Shown: positions 35,598-46,343, counted from the stretch's first letter. The stretch: DNA of 64,000 nt from Pseudomonas putida (GCF_025905425.1 NZ_CP109603.1:6030501-6094500), one strand, 5' to 3'. The notes: generated by a model from the sequence alone, not told the origin. Numbers and translations are program-made.

Positions 35598-36743
35598 TCA
35601 GGCGCCCAGTTCGCGCACCAGCGAATCGCGGGTGATCTCGCTGATCGTCTTGGCGCCGGTCAGCACCATGGCCACGCGCATTTCCTTCTCGAACAGTTCG
35701 AGCAGGTTTTTCACCCCGGCCTCGCCATGCACGGCGAGGGCCCAGAGGAAGGCGCGGCCGATCAGCACGGTGTCGGCGCCCATGGCGATCATGCGCACCA
35801 CGTCGAGGCCGCTGCGGATGCCGGAGTCGGCGAGGATCTTCAGGTCGCCCTTGACCGCGTCGGCAATCGCCGGCAGGGCGCGGGCGCTGGACAGCACGCC
35901 GTCGAGCTGGCGGCCGCCGTGGTTGGACACGACGATGCCGTCGGCACCGAACTTGACCGCGTCGCGGGCATCGTCGGCATCCAGGATGCCCTTGATGATC
36001 ATCGGGCCCTCCCAGTAGTCGCGGATCCACTCCAGGTCTTTCCAGGAGATCGACGGGTCGAAGTTGTTGCCCAGCCAGCCGATGTAGTCGGCAAGGCCCG
36101 TGGGGTTGCCACGGTATTTGGAGATGTTGCCGAGGTCGTGTGGGCGGCCCATCACGCCGACGTCCCAGGCCCACTCAGGGTGGGTCATGGCTTGCAGTAC
36201 GCGGCGCATCGGGCCGTTGCTGCCGCTCATGCCGGAGTGGGCGTCGCGGTAACGGGCACCGGGTACGGGCATGTCGACGGTGAACACCAGGGTCTTGACC
36301 CCGGCCGCCTTGGCCCGCTCTAGCGCATTGCGCATGAAGCCGCGGTCCTTGAGCACATACAGCTGGAACCACATCGGCCGGTTGATGGCCGGGGCAACTT
36401 CTTCGATCGGGCACACCGACACGGTCGACATGGTGAACGGAATGCCATGGGCCGCAGCGGCGCGTGCCGCCTGGACCTCGCCACGGCGGGCGTACATGCC
36501 GGTCAGGCCGACCGGGGCCAGGGCCACGGGCATGCTCAGGGTTTCGTCGAACAGCTTGGTTTCCAGGCTGAGCTCGGACATGTTCTTCAACACGCGCTGG
36601 CGCAGGGCGATGCTGGCCAGGTCCGAGACGTTGTGGCGCAACGTGTGCTCGGCGTAGGCGCCGCCGTCGGCGTAGTGGAAGAGGAAGGGGGGCAGCTTGC
36701 GTTGGGCCGCGGCGCGATAGTCGGTGGAGGCGGAAATGATCAT
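35598..36743 (-). CDS. lldD: L-lactate dehydrogenase (FMN, quinone-linked)
   Basis: Protein of 381 aa, the usual LldD length. It oxidises L-lactate to pyruvate with FMN and delivers electrons to the membrane quinone pool. [28 protein letters not shown] is the typical N-terminus, and the flavin/active-site segment [14 protein letters not shown] contains the catalytic His; [19 protein letters not shown] binds the FMN phosphate. It lies 63 bp after lldP and 78 bp before the D-lactate enzyme, giving an operon for both lactate isomers. Confidence 0.94.
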   Translation of the reverse strand: MIISASTDYRAAAQRKLPPFLFHYADGGAYAEHTLRHNVSDLASIALRQRVLKNMSELSLETKLFDETLSMPVALAPVGLTGMYARRGEVQAARAAAAHGIPFTMSTVSVCPIEEVAPAINRPMWFQLYVLKDRGFMRNALERAKAAGVKTLVFTVDMPVPGARYRDAHSGMSGSNGPMRRVLQAMTHPEWAWDVGVMGRPHDLGNISKYRGNPTGLADYIGWLGNNFDPSISWKDLEWIRDYWEGPMIIKGILDADDARDAVKFGADGIVVSNHGGRQLDGVLSSARALPAIADAVKGDLKILADSGIRSGLDVVRMIAMGADTVLIGRAFLWALAVHGEAGVKNLLELFEKEMRVAMVLTGAKTISEITRDSLVRELGA

Positions 36744-36806
36744 GGATTCTCGCAGCGTTGCTTGAGGGGAATGCCGGGCGCAGCGTGGCGCCCGGCCCCT
36801 TTCACT

Positions 36807-38477
36807 TTAGTGATGAACCAGCATGCCGGTCAGCCAGTAAGCCTGGATCAGGGTGATCAGGCCCACGATGGTGGCGAAGAACAGGCTGTGCTTGACGGTG
36901 AAGCGGAACAGGTCGGATTCCTTGCCCACCAGGCCGGTGGCAGCGCAGGCCACGGCGATGGACTGCGGCGAAATCATCTTGCCGGTCACGCCGCCGCTGG
37001 TGTTGGCGGCCACCAGCAGGGTGTCGTTGACCCCGATCTGGTGTGCGGTGGTGGCTTGCAGCGAGCTGAACAGGGCGTTGGACGAGGTGTCCGAGCCTGT
37101 CAGGAACACGCCCAGCCAGCCGAGGAACGGCGAGAAGAACGGGAACGCGGCGCCGGTGCCGGCCAGGACCAGGGCCATGGTCGAGGACATGCCCGAGTAG
37201 TTGGTGACGAAGGCGAAGGCCAGCACCATGCCGATCGACAGGATGGGCCAGCGCAGTTCCCAGAACGTCTCTTTGAAAGTGGTCAGACCAGTTTTGAAGT
37301 TGATCTTGAGCACCGCCATGGAGATCAGCGCCGAGAGGAAGATCGCGGTGCCGGTGGCGGAGATCGGGTCGAGCTTGAACACCGCTGGCATGGCGGTTGG
37401 CGCGGCGACGATCGGGGCGGTCTTGATCACCAGTTGGTCAAGGTGCGGGATGGCGAAGTTGAACACGAAGTTGTACATCGCACCGCCCGGCGCGAACGCG
37501 GCCTTGAACGGTTTCAGGGTCCAGATGGTGACCAGCACGGTGAGGATCAGGAACGGCGACCAGGCCTTGAAGATCTCGCCGAAGCTGTAAGGGGTTGGCT
37601 GGCTGCCGCTGGATTGCACGACGGCGGCGCCGACGCTGCCCTTGGCTTCGGTGAACGAACGCTTGGGCTGCCAGACTTTCAGGAACAGGGTCAGGCAGAT
37701 CAGGCTGGCCAGGGCCGAGGTGATGTCCGGCAGTTCTGGGCCGATGAAGTTCGAGGTGAAGTACTGGGTTACGGCAAAGCTCAGGCCGGCGACCAGCGCT
37801 GCAGGCCAGGTTTCTTTCACGCCGCGCAGGCCGTCCATCATGAACACCAGCCAGAACGGCACGAACAGCGACAGCAGCGGCAGTTGGCGGCCGGTCATGG
37901 CGCCAATGTGGAAGGCGTCGATGCCGGTGACCTGGCCGGCCACGATGATCGGGATGCCCAGCGCGCCGAAGGCGACCGGCGCGGTGTTGGCGATCAGGCA
38001 CAGGCCGGCGGCGTACAGCGGGTTGAAGCCCAGGCCCACCAGCAGCGCGGCCGTGATGGCCACGGGTGCACCGAAGCCGGCCGCGCCTTCGAGGAAGGCA
38101 CCGAAGCAGAAGCCGATCAGCAGCACTTGCAGGCGCTGGTCGTCGGTGATCGACAGCACCGAGCTGCGGATCACTTCGAACTGGCCGCTCTTGACCGTGA
38201 GTTTGTACAGGAACACCGCGGCAACGATGATCCAGGCAATTGGCCAGAGGCCGTAGAAGAAGCCGTAACCCGCGGCGGCAAAGGCCATGTCGACAGGCAT
38301 CTGGAAGGCGAAGATCGCCACCAGGATCGACAGCGCGAGGGTGATGCTGCCGGCGACGTGGCCTTTGAGGCGGAACACGGCGAGGGCGAGGAAGAAGAAC
38401 ACGATAGGGATGACTGCCGCCAGTGCGGACAGGCCAAGACTACCAAGCGGGCTATAGAGTTGTTGCCAGGTTTGCAT
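36807..38477 (-). CDS. lldP: L-lactate permease
   Basis: Inner-membrane carrier of 556 aa with about 12-14 helices. The start [21 protein letters not shown] and the motif [22 protein letters not shown] are characteristic of the LctP/GlcA lactate:proton symporters, which take up L- and D-lactate and glycolate. First gene of the operon lldP-lldD-D-lactate dehydrogenase; an LldR operator lies 45 bp before the start. Confidence 0.94.
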   Translation of the reverse strand: MQTWQQLYSPLGSLGLSALAAVIPIVFFFLALAVFRLKGHVAGSITLALSILVAIFAFQMPVDMAFAAAGYGFFYGLWPIAWIIVAAVFLYKLTVKSGQFEVIRSSVLSITDDQRLQVLLIGFCFGAFLEGAAGFGAPVAITAALLVGLGFNPLYAAGLCLIANTAPVAFGALGIPIIVAGQVTGIDAFHIGAMTGRQLPLLSLFVPFWLVFMMDGLRGVKETWPAALVAGLSFAVTQYFTSNFIGPELPDITSALASLICLTLFLKVWQPKRSFTEAKGSVGAAVVQSSGSQPTPYSFGEIFKAWSPFLILTVLVTIWTLKPFKAAFAPGGAMYNFVFNFAIPHLDQLVIKTAPIVAAPTAMPAVFKLDPISATGTAIFLSALISMAVLKINFKTGLTTFKETFWELRWPILSIGMVLAFAFVTNYSGMSSTMALVLAGTGAAFPFFSPFLGWLGVFLTGSDTSSNALFSSLQATTAHQIGVNDTLLVAANTSGGVTGKMISPQSIAVACAATGLVGKESDLFRFTVKHSLFFATIVGLITLIQAYWLTGMLVHH

Positions 38478-38521
38478 ATGGGGTGGCCCCTAATTGTTGT
38501 TGGTCAGCACTGGCATTGGAT

Positions 38522-38538
38522 AATTGGTAAGACCAATT
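38522..38538. promoter_or_regulatory. LldR operator
   Basis: AATTGGT-AAG-ACCAATT, a perfect 7-bp inverted repeat with the GGT-N3-ACC core known for FadR/LldR-type regulators, in the divergent region between lldP and lldR. Confidence 0.8.
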
Positions 38539-38732
38539 TACAATGTCTGGGCGCTAGGTTAAAAGCGCTGTCGTGGGTGTGTCAATTTGTCCGACACAAA
38601 ACTTTGGTCGCGTGCCGATGAGCGGGCGTCTGATGGCCTTGGAAAAACACCCGGTGATGGGTGTGTGTACGGCGTGGATCGGCGAGAATAGGCGCCCCCT
38701 GATATCTGCCGGGGGTTTGTGGAGAGCATGTG

Positions 38733-39500
38733 ATGGTTTTTGATCAGGTCCGCCAACGGCGCCTGTCCGACGACATCGTCGATCGGTTGGAAGGGATGAT
38801 TCTCGAAGGCACGCTGACCTCGGGCCAGCGGCTGCCGGCCGAGCGCGCCCTTGCCGAACAGTTCGGTGTGTCGCGCCCGTCACTGCGTGAGGCGATTCAG
38901 AAGCTGGTGGCAAAGGGGTTGCTGATCAGTCGTCAGGGCGGTGGCAACTTTGTTGCAGAGTCGCTGGGCTCGACGTTCAGCGACCCGCTGTTGCAGTTGC
39001 TTGAGCACAGCCCCGAGGCGCAGCGCGACTTGCTTGAGTTCCGCCATACCCTGGAGGCTTCCTGCGCCTATTACGCGGCCCAGCGCGCCACCGAGCCTGA
39101 CCGGGCACGGCTCAAAGCGGCCTTCGACGTGCTGCAGGACTGCTACACCCGGGTTGACGAGGTGACCCGGGCGGAGGAGGGCGCGGCCGATGCGCGCTTT
39201 CACCTGGCGATAGCTGAGGCCAGCCATAACGCGGTCTTGCTGCATACCATTCGCGGCCTGTTCGACCTGCTAAAGCGTAACGTGGTGACCAATATTGGCG
39301 GCATGTACCAGCAGCGGACCGAAACCCGGGACATGCTGATCAGTCAGCACCGGGAGCTGTACCTGGCGATTGTCGAGGGCAGGGCGGAGGATGCGCGGGA
39401 GGTTTCCAGCCGGCACATTTTGTATGTGCAGGAGGTGCTGCATGAGGCGCACGAAGAGGCGCAGCGTGTGGCGCGGGCGGAGCGGCGCAGCGGGCGCTGA
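38733..39500 (+). CDS. lldR: GntR/FadR-type lactate-responsive repressor
   Basis: Regulator of 255 aa. The GntR winged helix (about 10-75: RLSDDIVDRLEGMILEGTLTSGQRLPAERALAEQFGVSRPSLREAIQKL) is followed by an all-helical FadR-type C domain with metal-ligand His residues (FHLAIAEASHN, SQHRELYLAI). LldR represses lactate use genes until lactate binds. ATG 38733 is chosen because GGAGAG lies 6 bp before it, rather than the adjacent GTG. Divergent from lldP across its operator. Confidence 0.9.
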   Translation: MVFDQVRQRRLSDDIVDRLEGMILEGTLTSGQRLPAERALAEQFGVSRPSLREAIQKLVAKGLLISRQGGGNFVAESLGSTFSDPLLQLLEHSPEAQRDLLEFRHTLEASCAYYAAQRATEPDRARLKAAFDVLQDCYTRVDEVTRAEEGAADARFHLAIAEASHNAVLLHTIRGLFDLLKRNVVTNIGGMYQQRTETRDMLISQHRELYLAIVEGRAEDAREVSSRHILYVQEVLHEAHEEAQRVARAERRSGR

Positions 39501-39517
39501 GGTTTGCGTTTGCAGCA

Positions 39518-39616
39518 CGGGCCTCTTCGCGGGGCAAGCCCGCTCCCACACGTAACCCACCAAATTTGAAGGCAGTGGGTTACCTGTGGGAGCGGGCTTG
39601 CCCCGCGAAGAGGCCC
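39518..39616. repeat. Long REP palindrome (about 97 bp)
   Basis: Two REP units in inverted order: GGCCTCTTCGCGGGGCAAGC...CTCCCACA (39520-39550) and its complement (39586-39614), joined by an inner inverted repeat GTAACCCAC/GTGGGTTAC (39552-39560, 39575-39583). It separates the converging lldR and smpB genes and can act as a bidirectional terminator. Confidence 0.9.
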
Positions 39617-39634
39617 GCACAGGCTAAAGAAGAT

Positions 39635-40117
39635 CTAGTCTTCCTTGCCCTTGTTACGCACGGCACGCTGCAGCTCGCGGTTGGAATCGCGTTCGCGCAC
39701 GGTGTCGCGCTTGTCGAATTCCTTCTTGCCCTTGCCAAGCGCGATCTCGCACTTGATAAGGTGCTTGCTCCAGTACAGCGCCAGGGCCACGCAGGTGTAG
39801 CCCTTCTGCGCCACGGCCGCTTCCACACGTTCGAGCTCGCGCTTGTTCAGCAGCAGCTTGCGTGAACGGATAGGGTCGGCGATGACGTGGGTGCTGGCCG
39901 TGGTCAGCGGGGTGATGTGGCTGCCGAACAGCCAGGCTTCGCCATCCTTGAGCAGCACGTAGCTGTCGGTCAGGTGCGCCTTGCCGGCCCGCAGGCTCTT
40001 TACTTCCCAACCGGACAGGACCAGCCCGGCCTCGAACTTGTGTTCGATGAAGTAATCGTGTCGCGCTTTCTTGTTTTGCGCGATGGTCCCGGTCGGATGT
40101 TTCTTTTGTTTAGCCAT
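39635..40117 (-). CDS. smpB: SsrA-binding protein SmpB
   Basis: Basic protein of 160 aa that binds tmRNA and delivers it to stalled ribosomes. Family segments: [40 protein letters not shown] and [27 protein letters not shown], with a basic C-terminal tail ([14 protein letters not shown]) that enters the decoding site. Length is normal. Divergent from ratA, a common gammaproteobacterial order. Confidence 0.97.
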   Translation of the reverse strand: MAKQKKHPTGTIAQNKKARHDYFIEHKFEAGLVLSGWEVKSLRAGKAHLTDSYVLLKDGEAWLFGSHITPLTTASTHVIADPIRSRKLLLNKRELERVEAAVAQKGYTCVALALYWSKHLIKCEIALGKGKKEFDKRDTVRERDSNRELQRAVRNKGKED

Positions 40118-40280
40118 AGGGGCGGCATTATAGGCAACTCGATGCGTCGTCGGCTATGGGATTTCGGTGTGCTTGAGCCACTGCAATGAATACCGGACAA
40201 TACAGGCCCTGTCGTAGGTACAGAACCTGCTTTTGGCGCGCTGCGAAGCGCCGCCACCCAGCCTTGGAAGTGACGCCTGG

Positions 40281-40715
40281 ATGACTACCCATATTCAACG
40301 CTCTGCCCTGCTGCCGTATCCCGCCCAGGCGCTTTACGATCTGGTCAATGACGTGGCCAGCTACCCGCAATTCTTGCCATGGTGCTCGGCGTCCACGGTC
40401 ATCGAGGCCAGTGACACGCACATGCGCGCCAAGCTTGAGGTTGCCAAAGGTGGCATGAGCCAGCATTTCGTCACGCGCAATGTGCTGGTGCCGGGGCAGT
40501 CCATCGAAATGAATCTGGAAGAGGGGCCGTTCTCCCAGTTACATGGCGTGTGGGTGTTCAAACCACTGGGCGAGAAGGCCTGCAAGATCAGCCTGGATCT
40601 GTCCTTCGATTATGCAGGGCCCTTGGTACGGGCCACGTTGGGGCCGCTGTTCAATCAGGCGGCCAACACCCTGGTGGATGCCTTCTGCCAGCGCGCCAAG
40701 CAGCTTAATGCCTGA
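40281..40715 (+). CDS. ratA: RatA/Coq10-family START-domain protein
   Basis: Protein of 144 aa with the START/polyketide-cyclase fold: HIQRSALLPYPAQALYDLVNDVASYPQFLPWC is the family N-terminus, and FDYAGPLVRATLGPLFNQAANTLVDAFCQRA the C-terminal helix. The E. coli RatA was described as blocking 70S ribosome assembly; eukaryotic Coq10 relatives bind ubiquinone, so the true role may be respiratory. ATG 40281 is chosen over the upstream in-frame start. Ends in a strong terminator shared with bamE. Confidence 0.88.
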   Translation: MTTHIQRSALLPYPAQALYDLVNDVASYPQFLPWCSASTVIEASDTHMRAKLEVAKGGMSQHFVTRNVLVPGQSIEMNLEEGPFSQLHGVWVFKPLGEKACKISLDLSFDYAGPLVRATLGPLFNQAANTLVDAFCQRAKQLNA

Positions 40716-40730
40716 GTGCTTGTCGGGCAC

Positions 40731-40761
40731 AAAAAAGCCCGGGCCTAGGCCCGGGCTTTTT
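40731..40761. terminator. Bidirectional terminator between ratA and bamE
   Basis: AAAAAAGCCCGGGCC-TA-GGCCCGGGCTTTTT: long GC stem with A-run and T-run, working in both directions for the convergent genes. Confidence 0.92.
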
Positions 40762-40775
40762 ATTGCCGCCCGCGT

Positions 40776-41309
40776 TTATTGCGGGGAGGTTTCCAGCGGT
40801 GCTGGTGTCGGGACCGGGGTGGTCTCGATGGTGTCGATCTCGCGCTGGATGGAATCTTCCACCGAACCCGGCTTGGCCGGTTTCTCTTCTGGCTGAGGTG
40901 TGGCCTGCTCTGGCTGAGTCGCCGGGCTGACCGTGGTGTCGCTGCTGCCACCCAGGATTTCCTGGTCGCGGCTCACGCCTGGCATGAAATCGCCAGACAG
41001 GTTGACCAGTTGGTCGCTTTCGTTGAAGAAAATGCTCATGCGCTCTTGCTGGCGTTTTCCGCCACCAGGCTGCAGGCTGTACAGGTAGTCCCAACGGTTG
41101 GTGTTGAACGTGTCCTGAATCAGCGGGTTGCCCATGATAAACCTTACTTGCCGTCGGGTCATTCCCGGGCGTAATTGGTCTATCATGTCCTGCGTGACGA
41201 CATTGCCCTGCTGGATGTCGATTTTGTAAACCCCGGGAAACGAGCAACCGGCGAGTGCGAGCAGTCCCACTAGGGTGAGGCTGGTTAGCAAGAGCTTGGT
41301 GTTTTGCAT
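40776..41309 (-). CDS. bamE: Outer-membrane assembly lipoprotein BamE
   Basis: Lipoprotein of 177 aa (SmpA/OmlA). The signal peptide ends in LLALAGC, with Cys22 the lipidated residue. The core domain has [42 protein letters not shown], the BamE signature. It assists the BamA complex in inserting barrel proteins. The C-terminal tail (about 100-177) is rich in Pro, Glu and Thr, longer than in E. coli. Start 41309 is chosen for the signal peptide. Divergent from fur. Confidence 0.93.
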   Translation of the reverse strand: MQNTKLLLTSLTLVGLLALAGCSFPGVYKIDIQQGNVVTQDMIDQLRPGMTRRQVRFIMGNPLIQDTFNTNRWDYLYSLQPGGGKRQQERMSIFFNESDQLVNLSGDFMPGVSRDQEILGGSSDTTVSPATQPEQATPQPEEKPAKPGSVEDSIQREIDTIETTPVPTPAPLETSPQ

Positions 41310-41406
41310 CGGTGGGCGACTTCCACTATCTTGGCTGGACAACGTAAACCCCGATCATACCCGTATTAAGAGAAGCTGCGAAGCAGCATCGGCGAGAAAG
41401 CTGACC

Positions 41407-41811
41407 ATGGTTGAAAATAGCGAATTACGCAAAGCCGGTCTCAAGGTTACCCTGCCTCGAGTAAAGATCCTTCAGATGCTCGATTCTACCGAGCAGCGTC
41501 ACATGAGTGCCGAGGATGTCTACAAGGCCTTGATGGAGGCTGGCGAGGACGTCGGCCTGGCCACCGTCTACCGCGTGCTGACCCAGTTCGAAGCGGCGGG
41601 TCTGGTGGTTCGCCACAACTTCGACGGCGGTCACGCGGTCTTCGAACTGGCGGATGGCGGTCACCACGACCATATGGTCAACGTGGAGACCAGTGAAGTC
41701 ATCGAGTTCATGGACGCTGAAATCGAGAAGCGTCAGCGCGAGATCGTGGCCGAGCATGGCTACGAGCTGGTGGACCACAATCTGGTCCTCTACGTGCGTA
41801 AGAAAAAGTAA
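41407..41811 (+). CDS. fur: Ferric uptake regulator Fur
   Basis: Iron-sensing repressor of 134 aa, the pseudomonad length. The winged helix (ELRKAGLKVTLPRVKILQML to TVYRVLTQFEAAGLV) is followed by the metal-binding dimer domain with HAVFELADGGHHDHMV. The protein has no CxxC pair for structural zinc, as in pseudomonads and unlike E. coli Fur. Divergent from bamE and followed by a strong terminator. Confidence 0.96.
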   Translation: MVENSELRKAGLKVTLPRVKILQMLDSTEQRHMSAEDVYKALMEAGEDVGLATVYRVLTQFEAAGLVVRHNFDGGHAVFELADGGHHDHMVNVETSEVIEFMDAEIEKRQREIVAEHGYELVDHNLVLYVRKKK

Positions 41812-41832
41812 CGATTTCGATCGTTATAAACA

Positions 41833-41866
41833 GCAAAGGCGACCTTCGGGTCGCCTTTGTGCTTTT
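41833..41866. terminator. Terminator between fur and recN
   Basis: AAAGGCGACC-TTCG-GGTCGCCTTT with a stable TTCG loop, followed by GTGCTTTT; the A-run on the other side lets it serve recN as well. Confidence 0.88.
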
Positions 41867-41877
41867 GGGGTGGGCAA

Positions 41878-43551
41878 TCAAGCCTTGCCGCTGACCACCA
41901 TCTTGCGCGCATGCGCCAGGGATTCCTTGGTCAGGTCGATGCCGCCCAGCATGCGCGCCACTTCCTCGACCCGCTCGCGCTTGCCCAGGCTGGCCACCGC
42001 CGTGTGGGTGGTGTCGCTGTTGCGCACCTTGTGCACGAACAGGTGGTGATGCCCTTGCGCCGCGACCTGTGGCAGGTGGGTCACGGTCAGTACCTGGCCG
42101 CGGTCACCCAGCCGGCGCAGCAGTTGGCCGACGATCTCGGCCGTAGGGCCGCCGATGCCCACGTCGACTTCGTCGAACACCAGGGTAGGGATGCGCGAGG
42201 TCTGCGCGGTAATCACCTGGATCGCCAGGCTGATGCGTGACAGCTCGCCACCCGAAGCCACCTTGGCCAGGCCCTTGAGCGGTTGCCCAGGGTTAGCGCT
42301 TACCAGCAATTCGATCTGCTCCAGGCCGTGGGGCGACAGGTCGTTGCCTTCGTTAGGGGTGAGTTCGATACAGAAGCGCCCCCCCGGCATGCCCAGGCGT
42401 TGGACTTCTTGCTCGACGGCGACCGCCAGTTGTTGAGCGGCCTGCTGGCGCAAGGCGCTCAGCTCGCGCGCCCGTTCCTTGTAGTGCTGGGCGTAGGCGG
42501 CCAGCTCTTCGCCCAGGCGCTCGATCGACTCGTCGCTGGCATTGAGGCTTTCCAGCTCTTCCATCAGCCGCTGCTGCAGATGCGGCAGTTCGGTGGGGTG
42601 CACGCGGTGCTTGCGGGCCAGGGTATAGATGGTGTCGAGACGCTCTTCCAGGGCCTGCAGGCGCATTGGGTCGGCGTCGAAGTGATCGAGAAAGCGATTG
42701 AGCTCGCCCACGGCTTCCTCGACCTGGATCTGTGCACTGGCGATCAGGGTGGCGGCCTCGCCCAGGGCCTTGGGCGAGTTGGTGGCGGCGCCCAACCGGT
42801 TGAGGCTGGAGGTGAGGGCGCTGAGCACATTGCCCGAGTCGCTCTCGCTGCACTGGTCGATGACCTGGCGGCAGATGCCGAACAGCGCTTCGGCATTGGT
42901 CAGGTTCTTGTGTTCCTGCTCTAGCTGCTCCAGCTCGTTTTCGCCCAGGCCCAGGTTGTCCAGCTCTTCTAGCTGATAGCTGAGCAGTTGGTGGCGGGCG
43001 CGTTGCTCGTCACCTGAATTGGACAGGCGTTCCCGCTCAAGGCGGGTCTGGTTCCAGCGTTTGGCGGCCAGTTGTACCTGGCGGGCCAGGTCGATGGCGC
43101 CGGCGTACTCGTCCAGCAGGCGCCGATGGGTATCGGTCTTGAGCAGTGACTGATGCTCATGCTGGCTGTGGATGTCGATCAGCAGTTCGCCGAGCGACTT
43201 GAGGTCGCCCAGTGGGCAGGGCGTGCCGTTGATGTAACCGCGGCTGCGACCTTCGGCGGTGATGACCCGGCGCAGGATGCACGGGCCATCGTTGTCCAGA
43301 TCACGTTCGGCCAGCCAGGTGCGGGCTTCGGGGATGTCGGCCAGGTCGAAGGTGGCGAGGATGTCTGCCTTGTCTGCGCCGGGGCGCACCACGCCACTGT
43401 CTGCGCGGTCGCCGAGGGTCAGGCCGAGGGCGTCGAGCATGATCGATTTGCCTGCGCCGGTCTCGCCCGTGATGACGGACATGCCGCGGGCAAGTTCGAG
43501 GTCGAGGTGTTCGACGATGGCGTAGTTGTGAATGGACAGGTGCACCAGCAT
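41878..43551 (-). CDS. recN: DNA repair protein RecN
   Basis: SMC-like ATPase of 557 aa for double-strand break repair. Walker A is GETGAGKSIML (about 30-40). Two long coiled-coil arms flank the middle, and the C-terminal lobe has the signature KVASGGELSRISLAIQ and Walker B PTLVFDEVDVGIGG. Length is normal. Convergent with fur and divergent from grpE. RecN is often SOS-controlled; I did not find a clear LexA box before it. Confidence 0.95.
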   Translation of the reverse strand: MLVHLSIHNYAIVEHLDLELARGMSVITGETGAGKSIMLDALGLTLGDRADSGVVRPGADKADILATFDLADIPEARTWLAERDLDNDGPCILRRVITAEGRSRGYINGTPCPLGDLKSLGELLIDIHSQHEHQSLLKTDTHRRLLDEYAGAIDLARQVQLAAKRWNQTRLERERLSNSGDEQRARHQLLSYQLEELDNLGLGENELEQLEQEHKNLTNAEALFGICRQVIDQCSESDSGNVLSALTSSLNRLGAATNSPKALGEAATLIASAQIQVEEAVGELNRFLDHFDADPMRLQALEERLDTIYTLARKHRVHPTELPHLQQRLMEELESLNASDESIERLGEELAAYAQHYKERARELSALRQQAAQQLAVAVEQEVQRLGMPGGRFCIELTPNEGNDLSPHGLEQIELLVSANPGQPLKGLAKVASGGELSRISLAIQVITAQTSRIPTLVFDEVDVGIGGPTAEIVGQLLRRLGDRGQVLTVTHLPQVAAQGHHHLFVHKVRNSDTTHTAVASLGKRERVEEVARMLGGIDLTKESLAHARKMVVSGKA

Positions 43552-43658
43552 GTGGGCGGCTCCCGAAGGGTCAGGTCTGGTTATTTATACAGTACTTTTT
43601 TCCACCCTGACAATGCCCGTTCGGAGATTCTCATAAGGCCCGGAAAACCATGCTGCCC

Positions 43659-43686
43659 CTTGAAGCTGGTTTTTCCGGCCCCATAT
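43659..43686 (+). promoter_or_regulatory. Sigma-32 heat-shock promoter of grpE
   Basis: CTTGAA (43659-43664), 14-bp spacer, CCCCATAT (43679-43686): close match to the RpoH consensus CTTGAAA-N13/15-CCCCATNT. Confidence 0.85.
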
Positions 43687-43744
43687 AGCCGACAACAAAG
43701 GCGAGCCTGGCTCGTAATCCAGAAATTTGCGCAGGAGAGACCCA

Positions 43745-44299
43745 ATGGCTGACGAACAGCTGAATGAGAAAGACCTTAACGTCGAAGAGACCGGTGCAGA
43801 GAATGTCGGCGCCCGTGTTCTGGAGCTCGAGGAACAGCTGGCCGCCGCCAAGGATCAGTCGCTGCGTGTCGCTGCAGAAGCGCAGAACAGCATTCGTCGC
43901 GCTGAGCAGGAGGTCGAGAAGGCCCGCAAGTTCGCCCTCGAGAAGTTTTCTGGCGACCTGCTGCCGGTGATCGACAGCCTGGAGATGGCCCTGGCGCATC
44001 TCAAACCTGACGACGAACAAGTCAAGAGCACGCGTGAAGGCGTCGAGCTGACCCTGAAGATGTTCCAGGACACCCTCAAGCGCTACAACCTCGAAGCCGT
44101 CGATCCGCACGGCCAGCCGTTCAACCCTGAGCACCACCAGGCCATGGCCATGCAGGAAAACGGCGAAGTAGAGCCGAACAGCGTATTGAACGTGTTCCAG
44201 AAGGGCTACCTGCTCAACGGCCGCCTGCTGCGCCCCGCCATGGTGGTGGTCAGCAAGGCGCCGAGCGCAGCGCAACCTTCGATCAATGAAAAGGCTTGA
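43745..44299 (+). CDS. grpE: Nucleotide exchange factor GrpE
   Basis: Protein of 184 aa that releases ADP from DnaK. An acidic N-terminal stretch, a long helix (about 30-85: [36 protein letters not shown]), then the beta domain with [48 protein letters not shown] 43745 is 6 bp after GGAGAGA; an upstream in-frame codon at 43727 is ignored. First heat-shock gene; its last codons contain the -35 of the dnaK promoter. Confidence 0.96.
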   Translation: MADEQLNEKDLNVEETGAENVGARVLELEEQLAAAKDQSLRVAAEAQNSIRRAEQEVEKARKFALEKFSGDLLPVIDSLEMALAHLKPDDEQVKSTREGVELTLKMFQDTLKRYNLEAVDPHGQPFNPEHHQAMAMQENGEVEPNSVLNVFQKGYLLNGRLLRPAMVVVSKAPSAAQPSINEKA

Positions 44300-44322
44300 A
44301 ATCCACCGGGGCAACCCCATCT
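44295..44322 (+). promoter_or_regulatory. Sigma-32 heat-shock promoter of dnaK
   Basis: CTTGAAA (44295-44301), 13-bp spacer, CCCCATCT (44315-44322). The -35 overlaps the grpE stop codon, so dnaK has its own heat-shock promoter in addition to read-through. Confidence 0.88.
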
Positions 44323-44400
44323 AGGTGTCAAGCCTTCAAGTATTACTGCAGTTGGCCAAAGTAGTCGCTGCTACCAAATTCAAGTTTCGGGAGAGTTAAC

Positions 44401-46326
44401 ATGGGCAAAATCATCGGTATCGACCTGGGGACCACCAACTCGTGTGTCTCCATCCTGGAAAACGGTAACGTCAAAGTCATCGAAAACGCCGAGGGTGCGC
44501 GTACTACCCCTTCGATCGTGGCTTACGCCAACGATGGCGAAATCCTGGTAGGTCAGTCGGCCAAGCGCCAGGCTGTCACCAACCCGCACAACACCCTGTT
44601 CGCAGTGAAGCGCCTGATTGGCCGCCGCTTCGATGAGCAAGTCGTGCAGAAAGACATTCAGCTGGTTCCGTACAAAATCGCCAAGGCTGACAACGGTGAC
44701 GCCTGGGTCGAAGTCAACGGCCAGAAAATGGCGCCGCCACAAATCAGCGCCGAAGTGCTGAAGAAAATGAAGAAGACCGCCGAAGACTACCTCGGCGAGC
44801 CTGTTACCGAGGCGGTCATCACCGTTCCGGCCTACTTCAACGACAGCCAGCGTCAGGCCACCAAAGACGCCGGCCGCATCGCGGGTCTGGACGTAAAACG
44901 TATCATCAACGAGCCGACCGCTGCTGCACTGGCGTACGGCATGGACAAGGCCAAGGGCGACCACACTGTCATCGTTTATGACCTGGGTGGCGGTACCTTC
45001 GACGTTTCGGTCATCGAAATTGCCGAAGTTGACGGTGAGCACCAGTTCGAAGTACTGGCTACCAACGGCGACACCTTCCTGGGTGGCGAAGACTTCGACA
45101 TGCTGCTGATCGACTACCTCGTCGAGGAGTTCAAGAAAGAGTCCGGCATGAACCTGAAGGGCGACCCGCTGGCCATGCAGCGCCTGAAAGAAGCTGCTGA
45201 AAAGGCCAAGATCGAGCTGTCGTCCGCTCAGTCGACCGATGTCAACCTGCCGTACATCACTGCAGACGCCACCGGTCCTAAGCACCTGAACGTGAAGATC
45301 TCCCGCGCCAAGCTGGAGTCGCTGGTAGAAGACTTGGTGCAACGCACCATCGAGCCTTGCCGCATCGCGCTGAAAGACGCCGGCATCGACGCCAGCAAGA
45401 TCGACGACGTGATCCTGGTCGGCGGCCAGACCCGTATGCCGCTGGTACAGAAAACCGTTGCCGACTTCTTCGGCAAGGAAGCACGCAAGGACGTCAACCC
45501 GGACGAAGCCGTCGCCATGGGCGCCGCCATCCAGGGTGCCGTTCTGGCCGGTGATGTGAAAGACGTACTGCTGCTGGACGTCAGCCCGCTGACCCTGGGT
45601 ATCGAAACCATGGGTGGCGTGATGACCGCGCTGATCGAGAAGAACACCACCATTCCGACCAAGAAGTCGCAGGTGTTCTCGACTGCCGACGACAACCAGG
45701 GCGCAGTGACCATTCACGTGCTGCAGGGTGAGCGCAAGCAAGCTTCGCAGAACAAGTCGTTGGGCAAGTTCGACCTGGCCGAGATTCCACCAGCGCCACG
45801 CGGTGTTCCGCAGATCGAAGTGACCTTCGACATCGACGCCAACGGCATTCTGCACGTCGGCGCGAAAGACAAGGCCACCGGTAAGGCTCAGTCGATCGTG
45901 ATCAAGGCCAACTCCGGCCTGTCGGATGAAGAAGTCGAGCGCATGGTGCGTGATGCCGAGGCCAATGCCGAGGAAGACCGCAAGTTCGAAGAGCTGGCCG
46001 CTGCCCGTAACCAGGGTGATGCGCTGGTTCACTCGACCCGCAAGATGGTCGCTGATGCAGGTGACAAGGTCACCGCTGAAGAGAAAACCGCCATCGAAGC
46101 GGCTGTGGTTGCCCTGGAAGCCGCTGTCAAAGGCGACGACAAGGCCGCGATTGACGCCAAGGTCGAAGAGCTGTCCAAGGTCTCCGCACCGGTTGCCCAG
46201 AAGATGTACGCCGAGCAGTCGGCTGAACAACCTCAGGGTGGCGCGCAGCAGGCCGAGCCGGAAGCCAAGCACGATGACGTGGTTGACGCCGAGTTCGAAG
46301 AAGTGAAAGGCGACGACAAGAAGTAA
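44401..46326 (+). CDS. dnaK: Hsp70 chaperone DnaK
   Basis: Chaperone of 641 aa. The ATPase domain starts [15 protein letters not shown] and has [15 protein letters not shown] and [10 protein letters not shown]; the substrate-binding domain follows the linker DVLLLDVSP; the C-terminal lid ends in an acidic tail ([13 protein letters not shown]) containing the usual co-chaperone motif. It folds and protects proteins together with DnaJ and GrpE. Preceded by its own sigma-32 promoter, followed by dnaJ after 197 bp. Confidence 0.98.
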   Translation: MGKIIGIDLGTTNSCVSILENGNVKVIENAEGARTTPSIVAYANDGEILVGQSAKRQAVTNPHNTLFAVKRLIGRRFDEQVVQKDIQLVPYKIAKADNGDAWVEVNGQKMAPPQISAEVLKKMKKTAEDYLGEPVTEAVITVPAYFNDSQRQATKDAGRIAGLDVKRIINEPTAAALAYGMDKAKGDHTVIVYDLGGGTFDVSVIEIAEVDGEHQFEVLATNGDTFLGGEDFDMLLIDYLVEEFKKESGMNLKGDPLAMQRLKEAAEKAKIELSSAQSTDVNLPYITADATGPKHLNVKISRAKLESLVEDLVQRTIEPCRIALKDAGIDASKIDDVILVGGQTRMPLVQKTVADFFGKEARKDVNPDEAVAMGAAIQGAVLAGDVKDVLLLDVSPLTLGIETMGGVMTALIEKNTTIPTKKSQVFSTADDNQGAVTIHVLQGERKQASQNKSLGKFDLAEIPPAPRGVPQIEVTFDIDANGILHVGAKDKATGKAQSIVIKANSGLSDEEVERMVRDAEANAEEDRKFEELAAARNQGDALVHSTRKMVADAGDKVTAEEKTAIEAAVVALEAAVKGDDKAAIDAKVEELSKVSAPVAQKMYAEQSAEQPQGGAQQAEPEAKHDDVVDAEFEEVKGDDKK

Positions 46327-46343
46327 TCGTTGCATGTTGTCGG

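Noticed and set aside
36447..38621. 724-codon plus-strand frame opposite lldD and lldP
   Set aside because: Antisense shadow of membrane-protein codons.
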